Of a stretch of 64,000 bases of DNA, positions 9,804-18,789 are shown piece after piece. The DNA is from Halomarinibacterium sp041392125 (lineage in GTDB: Bacteria; Bacteroidota; Bacteroidia; Flavobacteriales; Flavobacteriaceae): positions 62,001 through 126,000 of the forward strand of contig JAWKMR010000003.1 in the NCBI GenBank assembly GCA_041392125.1. The letters are read 5' to 3'. How positions within the stretch are numbered: position 1 is the stretch's first letter; each line of letters begins with the position of its first letter. Position numbers and translations under genes: made by a program. Under the pieces are notes generated by a model, which did not search any database, was not told where the DNA came from, and worked only from the letters and a program-made list of their open reading frames with translations.

Positions 9804-10733
9804 TTAATCTTTTAAAAAAGAAATGTTTCTTTGTAAGCCTGAAAACTTAGTGCGCTTTACGGCGCTTTTCTTAAAAATCTCTGCAAATACTTCTTCGGTA
9901 ATTTCTTTCCATTCCTTTTTTGATTTTGAAAGTAATTCGGGATGAGCATCAAACAAAGGTTCGCTGTGGGCTTTGCTAAATCGATTCCACGGACAAACAT
10001 CCTGGCAAACATCGCAACCAAACATCCAGTGATCCATTTGGTTTGAAAAATGGGCAGGAATTTCATTTTTCAATTCAATAGTAAGATACGAGATACACTT
10101 ACTTCCATCCACTACATAAGGTTGCACAATGGCTTGCGTAGGGCATGCATCAATACACGCTGTACAAGTGCCACAGTGATCCGTAACGGGTGTATCGTAA
10201 TCAAGCTCTATATCTACAATTAATTCGGCAATAAAGAAAAAAGAGCCTACCTTTTTAGAAAGCAAATTAGTATGTTTTCCTATCCATCCCAATCCGCTTT
10301 TAGCAGCCCAAACTTTATCCAAAACGGGTGCGGAATCTACAAACGCTCGGCCATGGACCTCCCCTATTTCATCTTGAATAAAAGAAAGTAGCGCTTTCAT
10401 TTTTTCTTTAATTACCAAATGATAATCGGTTCCGTAGGCATATTTTGAGATTTTATAGGAATCCTCGCGTTGAAATTCCTTGGGAAAATAATTCAGCAAT
10501 AGAGAAATCACACTTTTTGAACCTTCAACCAGTTTTGTTGGGTCTAAGCGCTTATCGAAATGGTTTTCCATATACCTCATTTCACCATGCATCTGGTTCT
10601 TTAACCAGCGTTCTAGACGGGGTGCTTCTTCTTCGAGAAATTCGGCTTTACTGATACCACAGGACATAAAACCAAGACGATTTGCTTCGGCTTTTATCAG
10701 ATTGCTATAATTGCTTTTTGAATTCAATAGCAA
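9804..10733 (-). CDS. queG: Epoxyqueuosine reductase
   Basis: QueG carries out the last step of queuosine synthesis, reducing epoxyqueuosine at the wobble base of GUN-anticodon tRNAs with a cobalamin cofactor and two [4Fe-4S] clusters. The protein has 309 residues, slightly short for the family. It contains the N-terminal DUF1730-type region and both cluster motifs: CGTCTACIDACP (about residue 188) and CDVCQDVCPWN (about 240), with the paired DHCGTC context. It starts 15 bases after ruvB, so the two probably share a transcript. No other queuosine gene is in the window. Confidence 0.95.
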   Translation of the reverse strand: MLLNSKSNYSNLIKAEANRLGFMSCGISKAEFLEEEAPRLERWLKNQMHGEMRYMENHFDKRLDPTKLVEGSKSVISLLLNYFPKEFQREDSYKISKYAYGTDYHLVIKEKMKALLSFIQDEIGEVHGRAFVDSAPVLDKVWAAKSGLGWIGKHTNLLSKKVGSFFFIAELIVDIELDYDTPVTDHCGTCTACIDACPTQAIVQPYVVDGSKCISYLTIELKNEIPAHFSNQMDHWMFGCDVCQDVCPWNRFSKAHSEPLFDAHPELLSKSKKEWKEITEEVFAEIFKKSAVKRTKFSGLQRNISFLKD

Positions 10734-10748
10734 GAGCGTTTAGGGGTA

Positions 10749-11771
10749 TTAAAATAAGCCTCCTTGAATTCCTCCTTTTACTCTCCCTAAATGTTTGTAG
10801 GCAAACTCGGTGACTTCTCTTCCGCGTGGAGTTCTCACAATAAACCCTTGCTGGATAAGAAAAGGCTCATAGACTTCTTCCAGCGTTTCCGCACTTTCAG
10901 AGACGGCTGTAGCCAAAGTGGTGATTCCCACAGGCCCTCCTTTAAATTTATCGATAATGGTTTTTAAAATTTTGTTATCCATTTCATCCAGCCCATGTTG
11001 ATCTACATGTAACTGTTCAAGAGCATATTTAGCAATGTTGATATCAATTTTACCATCGCCTTTAATTTGTGCAAAATCTCTTACTCTTCGTAAAAGTGCA
11101 TTGGCAATACGAGGTGTCCCCCGACTTCTCCCGGCAATTTCAATGGCTGCTTCCATGGAAATTGGAACATGTAAAATATGAGCACTACGCTGAATAATAG
11201 TTGTTAACAATTCGGTGGTGTAATATTGAAGTCGCGATGAAATACCAAAGCGAGCCCGCATAGGAGCCGTGAGCAATCCTGAACGTGTCGTTGCACCCAC
11301 CAAGGTAAATGGGTTTAAATTAATTTGAACTGTTCGGGCGTTGGGTCCGGACTCGATCATGATATCAATCTTGTAATCCTCCATGGCAGAATAAAGGTAC
11401 TCTTCTACAATAGGGCTCAAACGGTGGATTTCATCAATAAACAACACATCTCTTTCTTCCAGATTAGTAAGTAAACCGGCCAGATCGCCGGGTTTATCCA
11501 AAACAGGACCCGAGGTAACCCTAATATTCACCTGAAGTTCATTTGCCAAAATATGCGCCAACGTAGTCTTTCCCAGACCCGGAGGGCCATGAAACAAGGT
11601 ATGATCCAGTGCTTCATTTCGTAGGTTGGCAGCTTGTACAAAAACCTGTAAGTTTTCTAAAACCTGATCCTGTCCTGAAAAATCTTCAAAGGATAAAGGG
11701 CGTAACTTTCTTTCAATATCTAACTCTTGCTCGGAAAAGTTTTCTTTGTTAGGATCCAAATTTTCGTTCAT
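10749..11771 (-). CDS. ruvB: Holliday junction helicase RuvB
   Basis: RuvB is the hexameric AAA+ motor that drives branch migration on RuvA-bound junctions. Visible motifs are Walker A GPPGLGKTT (about 63-71), Walker B LFIDEIHRL, sensor 1 GATTRSGLL, the arginine-rich GRSRGTPRIANALLRR and the C-terminal winged-helix domain ending KGGIQGGLF. I start it at the ATG at 11771 (340 aa). A TTG in the same frame at 11786 would add five residues, but those codons coincide with a -7 box (TATATTTG, 11776-11783), so the upstream start is unlikely. queG follows after 15 bases. Confidence 0.94.
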   Translation of the reverse strand: MNENLDPNKENFSEQELDIERKLRPLSFEDFSGQDQVLENLQVFVQAANLRNEALDHTLFHGPPGLGKTTLAHILANELQVNIRVTSGPVLDKPGDLAGLLTNLEERDVLFIDEIHRLSPIVEEYLYSAMEDYKIDIMIESGPNARTVQINLNPFTLVGATTRSGLLTAPMRARFGISSRLQYYTTELLTTIIQRSAHILHVPISMEAAIEIAGRSRGTPRIANALLRRVRDFAQIKGDGKIDINIAKYALEQLHVDQHGLDEMDNKILKTIIDKFKGGPVGITTLATAVSESAETLEEVYEPFLIQQGFIVRTPRGREVTEFAYKHLGRVKGGIQGGLF

Positions 11772-11775
11772 ACTA

Positions 11776-11783
11776 CAAATATA
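11776..11783 (-). promoter_or_regulatory. -7 promoter box directly abutting the ruvB start codon
   Basis: TATATTTG on the minus strand lies four bases upstream of the ruvB ATG. If used, transcription would begin at or next to the start codon, giving a leaderless mRNA. No TTG at 17-23 bases upstream is seen. Confidence 0.5.
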
Positions 11784-11829
11784 CAAAGGTTCATTTACCG
11801 AAATTCTATTTAAGAGCAGTTTATAGTTT

Positions 11830-13224
11830 TTAAACTTTTACAGTTTTCCACTTCCCTTTTTTAAACCAAATTATACCTATTATCGCAATTAAAACTTCAG
11901 CAAAAGTAATAGCTAATAAAACCCCTGTGGCTCCTAAGTTAAAATATAATGCTGCGATATAGGCAAAAGGTAATTGGAAAAGCCAAAAACAAAAGAAGTT
12001 AATAATGGTAGGTGTTTTTGTATCTCCGGCTCCGTTAAATGCTTGTATCACGACCATACCGTAGGCATAAAAGACATAGCCTGCAGCAATAATGCGAAGA
12101 CTTAGTGCCCCTTTGGAAATCACTTCAGGATGATTACTGAAGATTTTAAGAATATTTTCGGCAAATAAAAGATAGAACATCGAGACCCCTACCATAAACC
12201 AAGCATTGTATTTTCCGGTTTTCCAAACGGATGACTCTGCTCTTTCAGGTTTTCCCGCACCTAAATTTTGCCCTACCAAGGTGGCTGCAGCATTACTCAT
12301 GCCCCAAGAAGGCATTAATGTGAACATCAGCACTCTAATAGCAATGGTATACCCTGCTAATAATTCGCTACCAAATTCGGCCATAATTCGCATCAAAAAA
12401 ACCCAGCTTGAAGTACCAATAATAAACTGCCCAATACCTCCTAAAGAAACTTTTATCAAATTCAACATAATAGCGCCCCTAAGCACAAAATCGTGCGCCA
12501 TTAATTTAATTTTTGTCCACCCCAACAATAATATCATCAATTGAAAAACAACAGCACTTCCTCTACCTATCGTAGTAGCAATGGCAGCACCTTTTACTCC
12601 AAAAGCTGGTATTGGCCCCCAACCAAAAATAAACATAGGATCTAGTATGATATTTAAGATGTTTGAAAAAATGAGTACTTTCATAGCTGCGGAGGCATCT
12701 CCGGCTCCTCTAAAAATGGCATTAATAAGAAAAAGAAGCATTACAGTTACATTTCCTCCTAAAAGTACTTGGGTATACCCAAAGCCTTCCTCAACTAAAT
12801 CGGGAGCTCCGCCCATAAGAGTTAATATTTCTTTTGGGAAAAGGATCCCCACAATGCTTACCAAAATAGAAACTGCTACCCCAAGGAAAATGACTTGAAC
12901 TGCTGTTTGAGAGGCTCCGGTAATATTTTTTTCTCCGATTCTTCTTGCAACAATAGCCGTAGCTCCCATACTTAAACCTATAGCAATTGCGTAAACTAAA
13001 GTCAAAACAGATTCGGTAAGTCCCACTGTAGCAATTGCATTTGGTCCCAAACTAGACACAAAATACGCATCTACCAAAAAGAAAATAGACTCCATCATCA
13101 TTTCCAAAACCATTGGAACAGAAAGAAGAAATACAGCTTTGCGTATGCTCCCTGTTGTAAACTCTTGCTCCTTACCCGAAATAGCTAAGGGCAAATTTTT
13201 AAGCACTTTTTGAAATAGTGTCAT
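11830..13224 (-). CDS. MATE family multidrug/Na+ exporter
   Basis: A 464-residue polytopic membrane protein of the MATE (NorM/DinF) family, which exports cationic drugs or metabolites in exchange for Na+ or H+. The sequence is mostly hydrophobic with about twelve predicted helices, in two halves with internal resemblance. It begins with GSIRKAVFLLSVPMVLEMMM and has family features such as MGATAIVARRIGEK and NAIFRGAGDASAAM in the first half and VGQNLGAGKPERA and QAFNGAGDTKTPT in the second. The substrate cannot be inferred. It sits between the terminator of the oxidase operon and ruvB, on the same strand as both. Confidence 0.92.
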   Translation of the reverse strand: MTLFQKVLKNLPLAISGKEQEFTTGSIRKAVFLLSVPMVLEMMMESIFFLVDAYFVSSLGPNAIATVGLTESVLTLVYAIAIGLSMGATAIVARRIGEKNITGASQTAVQVIFLGVAVSILVSIVGILFPKEILTLMGGAPDLVEEGFGYTQVLLGGNVTVMLLFLINAIFRGAGDASAAMKVLIFSNILNIILDPMFIFGWGPIPAFGVKGAAIATTIGRGSAVVFQLMILLLGWTKIKLMAHDFVLRGAIMLNLIKVSLGGIGQFIIGTSSWVFLMRIMAEFGSELLAGYTIAIRVLMFTLMPSWGMSNAAATLVGQNLGAGKPERAESSVWKTGKYNAWFMVGVSMFYLLFAENILKIFSNHPEVISKGALSLRIIAAGYVFYAYGMVVIQAFNGAGDTKTPTIINFFCFWLFQLPFAYIAALYFNLGATGVLLAITFAEVLIAIIGIIWFKKGKWKTVKV

Positions 13225-13251
13225 GTTTTGGTTGTTGAGAAAATCAAATAT

Positions 13252-13287
13252 AAAAAAAACCCTTTCTAAAAATAGAAAGGGTTTTTA
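13252..13287 (-). terminator. Intrinsic terminator of the act-cox operon
   Basis: The stem AACCCTTTCT / AGAAAGGGTT with loop AAAAAT is followed on the minus strand by a run of T (complement of the A run at 13252-13259). It lies 19 bases after the coxA stop. Confidence 0.88.
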
Positions 13288-13305
13288 TGCTTTTTAAAAA
13301 AGAAA

Positions 13306-15132
13306 TTAATGATTCATTTCCTCTTCATTGTCTTGAATGGGTAATGTTTGCGGTGTATAATCCTGACCGGGTACTACATAATCACTTTCATCTTTGTTTA
13401 ACTTACTGTAATCGTAAGCCCAACGATATACGTGCGGAATAGGTCCATCCCAGTTTCCGTGAATGTGTTTTACTTCGGCAGTCCATTCAAGGGTATTCGA
13501 TTTCCAAGGGTTTTTTGGTCCTTTTTTACCATAGAACATGGAATGTATAAAGTTATACAAGAAAACAAGTTGAGCGGCTCCTGCAATAAATGCGAAAATA
13601 GTAATCACTACATTGATATTTGCCAAATCATCAAAATAAGGAAATGCCGTGTTGGTATAATAACGTCTTGGTAGCCCGGCCATACCTATAAAGTGCATGG
13701 GGAAGAAAACCCCGTAAGCCCCAATGGCAGTTACCCAAAAGTGAACGTACCCTAAATTTTTATTGAGCATTCTACCTTGAAACATTTTTGGGAACCAATG
13801 GTATACTCCTGCAAATAATCCATATAAAGCTGAAATACCCATCACTAAGTGAAAGTGTGCCACTACAAAATAGGTATCATGAACGTTTATATCCAAAGCA
13901 CTATCACCGAGTATAATCCCTGTTAAACCTCCTGTAATGAAAGTAGAAACCAATCCAATAGAAAACAGCATTGCTGGATTAAATTGCAAATTTCCTCTCC
14001 AAAGCGTAGTAATGTAATTAAATGCCTTAACTGCTGAAGGAATTGCAATTAGCAAAGTGGTAAAGGTAAATACTGAACCTAAGAAGGGGTTCATCCCAGA
14101 GATAAACATATGGTGTCCCCAAACTATGGTTGAAAGGAATGCAATAGCTAGAATAGAAGCTACCATCGCACGATATCCAAAAATAGGTTTTCGGGAATTG
14201 GTAGCAATAATTTCTGAAGTAATTCCCAATGCCGGAAGTAGAACAATATATACTTCAGGATGTCCTAAAAACCAGAATAAGTGTTCAAACAATACAGGAG
14301 AACCTCCTTGGTTGTGCAAGACCTCTCCGGCAATATATATATCTGAGAGAAAGAAAGAAGTTCCAAAACTTCTATCCATTATTAATAATAAAGCTGCAGA
14401 TAGTAAAACAGGGAAAGAAACTACCCCAATAACAGCAGTGATAAAGAATGCCCAAATAGTTAACGGCAAACGAGTCATGGACATCCCTTTAGTTCTCAAA
14501 TTGATGACCGTAACAATATAATTTAAAGACCCCAATAAAGACGATGCAATAAAGATAGCCATAGAAACCAACCAAAGTGTCATTCCGGCACCGGAACCAG
14601 GTATCGCTTGCGGTAATGCACTTAAGGGAGGATAGATAGTCCATCCCGCTGAAGCGGGTCCTGCTTCTACAAAAAGAGATAGTACCATAATTACACTGGA
14701 TAGGAAAAATAGCCAGTAAGAAATCATATTCAAAAAGCCGGAAGCCATATCCCTTGCTCCAATTTGAAGAGGAATTAATAAGTTACTGAAAGTACCACTT
14801 AATCCTGCCGTTAATACAAAAAATACCATAATGGTACCATGAATTGTAACTAAAGCTAAATAGACATTGGGATCCATGATTCCGTCTGCACCCCATTTCC
14901 CAAGTAACACTTCGTATACCCCAAATTGTTTATCTGGCCAAGCTAATTGTAGTCTAAAAAGTAAAGACATAGCTATTCCAATAATTCCCATAAACAAACC
15001 TGTAATTAGGTATTGTTTCGAAATCATTTTATGATCTTGGCTAAAGATATATTTAGTGATAAATGTCTCTTTATGGTGATGCCCGTGGTCGTCGTGATGA
15101 TCTTCTACGTGGTCTAGTGCGTGTGCTGACAT
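13306..15132 (-). CDS. coxA: Cytochrome c oxidase subunit I
   Basis: Catalytic subunit of an A1-type haem-copper oxidase: it reduces O2 at a haem a3-CuB centre and pumps protons. All metal ligands are present in the 608-residue sequence: His98 and His428 for the low-spin haem, His426 for haem a3 (VVAHFHLVMG), and His291, His340 and His341 for CuB (LGHPEVY, GHHMF). The HPEVY motif gives the D-channel Glu and the His-Tyr cross-link. The N-terminus is unusually rich in His and Asp (DHHDDHGHHH). The gene is the last of the operon, 20 bases after coxB. Subunit III is not seen nearby. Confidence 0.97.
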   Translation of the reverse strand: MSAHALDHVEDHHDDHGHHHKETFITKYIFSQDHKMISKQYLITGLFMGIIGIAMSLLFRLQLAWPDKQFGVYEVLLGKWGADGIMDPNVYLALVTIHGTIMVFFVLTAGLSGTFSNLLIPLQIGARDMASGFLNMISYWLFFLSSVIMVLSLFVEAGPASAGWTIYPPLSALPQAIPGSGAGMTLWLVSMAIFIASSLLGSLNYIVTVINLRTKGMSMTRLPLTIWAFFITAVIGVVSFPVLLSAALLLIMDRSFGTSFFLSDIYIAGEVLHNQGGSPVLFEHLFWFLGHPEVYIVLLPALGITSEIIATNSRKPIFGYRAMVASILAIAFLSTIVWGHHMFISGMNPFLGSVFTFTTLLIAIPSAVKAFNYITTLWRGNLQFNPAMLFSIGLVSTFITGGLTGIILGDSALDINVHDTYFVVAHFHLVMGISALYGLFAGVYHWFPKMFQGRMLNKNLGYVHFWVTAIGAYGVFFPMHFIGMAGLPRRYYTNTAFPYFDDLANINVVITIFAFIAGAAQLVFLYNFIHSMFYGKKGPKNPWKSNTLEWTAEVKHIHGNWDGPIPHVYRWAYDYSKLNKDESDYVVPGQDYTPQTLPIQDNEEEMNH

Positions 15133-15152
15133 AATCTTTCTAAACTTTAATA

Positions 15153-16214
15153 TTATTGTTTAAGCGCTTTGGCCAATGTTGCTTGTTCTTTTATCCAAGC
15201 ATTGTATTCTTCTTGGGTCTCAACTACAATTTTCATTTGCATATTGTAGTGGTTATTTCCGCAAATTTTATTACACAATAAAAGGAAATCAAATTCATAG
15301 GGCTCTAATGCCTCTTCCCCTTTGGCTGCAAGTTTTTCGCTTTTTGTTCTTCTGATATCATTAATTCGCTGAACTTTCCCTATGATATCTGGGTCTAATC
15401 GCATTTCTTCCGTAGTGGTTGTTGGGGTAAATGAAAATTGCGTAATCATTCCGGGGACACAATTCATTTGAGCTCTAAAGTGAGGCATATATGCTGAATG
15501 CAATATGTCTTGAGAACGCATTTTGAAAAGAATCTTCTTCCCTACGGGTAAGTGAAGTTCGTTTACAACAATATCATCCTGAGCATAAGGATCTGAAATG
15601 TCTACTCCAAGAGTATTGGCTCCTTCAATAAGTCGTACGTTGGCTTTTCCAAGTTCGTTATCATCACCGGCATAACGAGCATCCCATCGAAACTGTTGTG
15701 CATATAACTCCACTACCATAGGATCATCTTCGGCATCAACATTCATAATATCGGTCCAAGTAAAAAGACCATAAATAATTAATCCCGCCAATACAATTAC
15801 CGGAATAATTGTCCAGATAAATTCCAATTTATCGTTATCTGCGAAAAAGGTAGCTTTTTGGGTTTTCTTTCCACGGTATTTAAAAGAAAAATAGAAAAGT
15901 AGCCATTGTGTAATGATTCCTACCACAAAGATAAGTACCATAGAAATAAGCCACAATTGATCTACATTAACACCATGTTCTGAAGCTGCAGTGGGGAGAA
16001 AAACATTGCTCCATTTCCAATGCGATGCGAACGCTAACACATAAATAAACCCAACAAACATTAAACTTAGCCATCCGTTTACATTATTATCTTTATCGTT
16101 GGCTATTTGGGAAGTAGGATCACTTTTACCTTTGGAGAGTTGAAATATTTTTCCCATTTGCCAGACGGCAACTCCAAAAAGAATGATTACTAATACAACT
16201 AAAAATGCGGTCAT
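15153..16214 (-). CDS. coxB: Cytochrome c oxidase subunit II
   Basis: Carries the CuA centre that accepts electrons from cytochrome c or directly from ACIII. The 353 residues contain an extra N-terminal helix (about 1-20), two further helices (about 50-70 and 90-112, 130-152) typical of Bacteroidota subunit II, and a periplasmic cupredoxin domain. The CuA motif is CNKICGNNHYNM (near 320) with the distal His in LHSAYMPHF. The residue between the two Cys is Lys where Glu is usual (CxExC). No CXXCH haem motif is fused. The gene lies 23 bases after actF and 20 before coxA. Confidence 0.96.
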   Translation of the reverse strand: MTAFLVVLVIILFGVAVWQMGKIFQLSKGKSDPTSQIANDKDNNVNGWLSLMFVGFIYVLAFASHWKWSNVFLPTAASEHGVNVDQLWLISMVLIFVVGIITQWLLFYFSFKYRGKKTQKATFFADNDKLEFIWTIIPVIVLAGLIIYGLFTWTDIMNVDAEDDPMVVELYAQQFRWDARYAGDDNELGKANVRLIEGANTLGVDISDPYAQDDIVVNELHLPVGKKILFKMRSQDILHSAYMPHFRAQMNCVPGMITQFSFTPTTTTEEMRLDPDIIGKVQRINDIRRTKSEKLAAKGEEALEPYEFDFLLLCNKICGNNHYNMQMKIVVETQEEYNAWIKEQATLAKALKQ

Positions 16215-16237
16215 CGGTATCTATCTTCTATATTTAA

Positions 16238-17578
16238 TTAATAATGAAAATGCTTGCTTTCTTTCAAGAACGGATTGTTTTTTGCCACTAACGGCGCTTT
16301 TGTTAAAGCAGTAAATACTACCAAAATAAATAAGCCAAAAAAGAAAAACAAGGAACTTAATTCAGGAATGCCTATAAACCAAGAGGTTCCAACGGTAGCC
16401 GGCATCACCATATTGAATACATCAATATAGTGTCCAGCTAGTATTACAATACCCGCCATGATTACAAACCAGTTTACTCGTTTGTAATCGCTGTTCATTA
16501 ATAACAATACCGGGAATATAAAATTCATGGCTAACATTCCGAAGAAAGGCAATTTGTAGTCTTCAATACGAGTGACAAAATAGGTTACCTCTTCAGGGAT
16601 ATTTGCATACCAAATCAACATAAATTGAGAGAACCATAAATACGTCCAGAAAATACTAAATCCGAACATAAATTTTGCTAAATCGTGGATGTGACTGTCA
16701 TTTACATATTCTAAATACCCTTGGGATTTCAGGAAAATGGTTACCATGGCAATTACTGTAATGGCAGAGACCATCATCCCGGCAAAAACATACCACCCAA
16801 AGAGTGTACTAAACCAGTGTGGGTCTAAACTCATAATCCAGTCCCAAGACATCATGGATTCGGTAACAATAAAGAATACTAAAAATCCTGCAGAGGCTTT
16901 AAAGTTCTTTTTGAAGTATCTGTTGTCATTAGCGTTATCGTCTGCAATAGAATTCTTTCTGGAAATCCAACGATACAAATTCCATCCTAATAGGAAAATA
17001 GCAGCTCTTACCAAAAAGAAAGGGACGTTTAAAAATCCGCTCTTACCATCGATCAATTTATCGTAATGTTCGCTTTCGGGGTTCACCAATTCGGGATCCA
17101 TCCAATGGAAGATATGATTAATATGAAAAGCCGAAAGCAACAACAATACAAAAATAATTACAGATGCTACCGGAAGGTAGGCTGTTATTCCTTCCATTAC
17201 TCTAAATAAAACTGGAGACCATCCCGCTTGCGCCGCATATTGTATGGCGTAAAAAGCTAGGACTCCTAATGAAATCATAAAGAAAAAGAAAGAGGCAATG
17301 TACAATGCAGACCAAGGGCGATTTTGCATTTGATGCAGTACATGTTCATAATGAGCATCTTCTCCTCCATGCGTGTCTTCACTAACATTTTCGTGTCCTT
17401 CGTCATGAGACACTTCATGAACGGCTTCACCGTGACCATCTCCGTGATGGCTTGCCATCATTTCTTTTACTTCAGCAGTAGTTTTAGGAGCAGAAAGAAA
17501 TCCTGAAATCATCCCAATGGCTCCAACTACCATAAAAGCAATCGCAAATAATTTTAATTTTTTGGGTAGCGTGTACAT
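16238..17578 (-). CDS. actF: ACIII subunit ActF (quinol:cytochrome c oxidoreductase membrane subunit)
   Basis: ActF is one of two large membrane subunits of alternative complex III, structurally related to ActC/NrfD but without haem. It has 446 residues and about ten transmembrane helices. After the first helix (about 8-28) there is an extramembrane loop with many His and acidic residues, about residues 40-85 (for example MASHHGDGHGEAVHE). Family motifs include ESMMSWDWIMSLDPHWFSTL near 225, followed by GWYVFAGMM, and WFSQFMLIWYANIPEE near 305. The position after actE and before the oxidase genes is the standard order in Bacteroidota. Confidence 0.95.
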   Translation of the reverse strand: MYTLPKKLKLFAIAFMVVGAIGMISGFLSAPKTTAEVKEMMASHHGDGHGEAVHEVSHDEGHENVSEDTHGGEDAHYEHVLHQMQNRPWSALYIASFFFFMISLGVLAFYAIQYAAQAGWSPVLFRVMEGITAYLPVASVIIFVLLLLSAFHINHIFHWMDPELVNPESEHYDKLIDGKSGFLNVPFFLVRAAIFLLGWNLYRWISRKNSIADDNANDNRYFKKNFKASAGFLVFFIVTESMMSWDWIMSLDPHWFSTLFGWYVFAGMMVSAITVIAMVTIFLKSQGYLEYVNDSHIHDLAKFMFGFSIFWTYLWFSQFMLIWYANIPEEVTYFVTRIEDYKLPFFGMLAMNFIFPVLLLMNSDYKRVNWFVIMAGIVILAGHYIDVFNMVMPATVGTSWFIGIPELSSLFFFFGLFILVVFTALTKAPLVAKNNPFLKESKHFHY

Positions 17579-17605
17579 ATCTTAAGCTATTCTCTTAGTT
17601 CTTTA

Positions 17606-18250
17606 TTAGTGTTCTGTCTCTGCGGTTACCGTTTCGGGAGCAACTTCTTCTACCAAAACAGGAATTTCCATACTTTGTGGTGTCATTAATGGCTCGCCAT
17701 TAAGAGTTGCCTTTAAGTTCATGACATGTTGAGCAATTTGCCAACGTTCCAATTCGTTCGTTTGGGAAGCATAAGATCCCATGGCATTTAGTCCAAACAT
17801 TTGTACGTGATATACTCCGCCTTCTGTGATGGTACGTCCTGCATCAGCGTAACTGGGTATTCCAAGAATTTTTTCACGTTGTACTAAAATTCCTTGGCCA
17901 TCTCCTTTTACACCGTGACAAACGGCACAATAGATATCGTATAATTTCTTTCCTTGAGCCAAACTTTCTTCCGTAACAGGAATTGGGTTTTTCAATTCAG
18001 CTTTAGCCAAAGCCAATCCTTCCGTAGTATTGGGGTAGTCATAAGGTTGCCACCCTCTAGGAATAGAACCCTCTGCAGGAAGCATCGCTTCTTGATCGCC
18101 GGGGAAAATTTCATATTCACCATAGGCTTCATAACCCACTGGCTTATACATATTAGGCATGTATTGATAATTGGGGCTTGAAGTATCGAAACAAGAAACC
18201 ATGGTGATACCCATCACACTCAATACTGCTATTTTAAATATACTTTTCAT
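17606..18250 (-). CDS. actE: ACIII subunit ActE, monohaem cytochrome c lipoprotein
   Basis: A 214-residue periplasmic cytochrome c that takes electrons from the pentahaem subunit ActA within complex III. The signal peptide ends in the lipobox MVSC, so Cys20 should be lipidated and anchor the protein in the inner membrane. One haem motif, CAVCH, is at 108-112, with Met candidates downstream for the sixth ligand. The C-terminus is a Glu/Thr/Val-rich tail. It starts one base after the actD stop region (18252), indicating tight coupling. Confidence 0.95.
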   Translation of the reverse strand: MKSIFKIAVLSVMGITMVSCFDTSSPNYQYMPNMYKPVGYEAYGEYEIFPGDQEAMLPAEGSIPRGWQPYDYPNTTEGLALAKAELKNPIPVTEESLAQGKKLYDIYCAVCHGVKGDGQGILVQREKILGIPSYADAGRTITEGGVYHVQMFGLNAMGSYASQTNELERWQIAQHVMNLKATLNGEPLMTPQSMEIPVLVEEVAPETVTAETEH

Positions 18251-18251
18251 A

Positions 18252-18788
18252 TTAGTGATCGTCGTCTTTATCGATTAAACTAATTTCTATCGCGCCGGTT
18301 TCAGTTAAAAATTTTGAAACTTTTTCCACATCGTGATTCCCGGCATCAATGGCCATGAGGAAATGATCATCGGTAGTTCTTGGGTCCGGATTTTCAGCCT
18401 TTTTAAACGGCCATAGTTTACTTCTCATATAAAAAGTAATAACCATTAAATGCGCCGCAAAGAAAACGGTCATTTCAAACATAATAGGAACAAAAGCAGG
18501 CATATTCTCTAAATAGCTAAAACTTGGTTTTCCACCAATGTTTTGCGGCCAGTCTTTAATCATGATAAAATTCATCATAATAATAGCTACAGAAAGACCC
18601 ACTAAACCATACATAAAAGAGGTAATGGCAATTCTAGTTCCTGCCAATCCCATAGCCTTATCAAGCCCGTGAACCGGAAAAGGAGTATAGACTTCTTCAA
18701 TATGATAGTGTTCGTTACGAACTGCCTTTACGGCATTCATAAGAATGTCATCGTCGTTGTAAATAGCGTGAATAACTTTGGATGCCAT
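18252..18788 (-). CDS. actD: ACIII subunit ActD (DUF3341)
   Basis: A 178-residue membrane subunit of alternative complex III with two transmembrane helices (about 65-85 and 105-125) and cytoplasmic ends. The N-terminal region (VIHAIYNDDDILMNAVKAVR; EEVYTPFPVHGLDKAMGL) is the DUF3341 signature. I start at 18788 (MASKVIHAIY): this ATG follows the actC stop by one base (TAATATG), whereas the longer frame from 18860 would overlap 71 bases of actC and adds residues unlike the family. Confidence 0.95.
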   Translation of the reverse strand: MASKVIHAIYNDDDILMNAVKAVRNEHYHIEEVYTPFPVHGLDKAMGLAGTRIAITSFMYGLVGLSVAIIMMNFIMIKDWPQNIGGKPSFSYLENMPAFVPIMFEMTVFFAAHLMVITFYMRSKLWPFKKAENPDPRTTDDHFLMAIDAGNHDVEKVSKFLTETGAIEISLIDKDDDH

Positions 18789-18789
18789 A

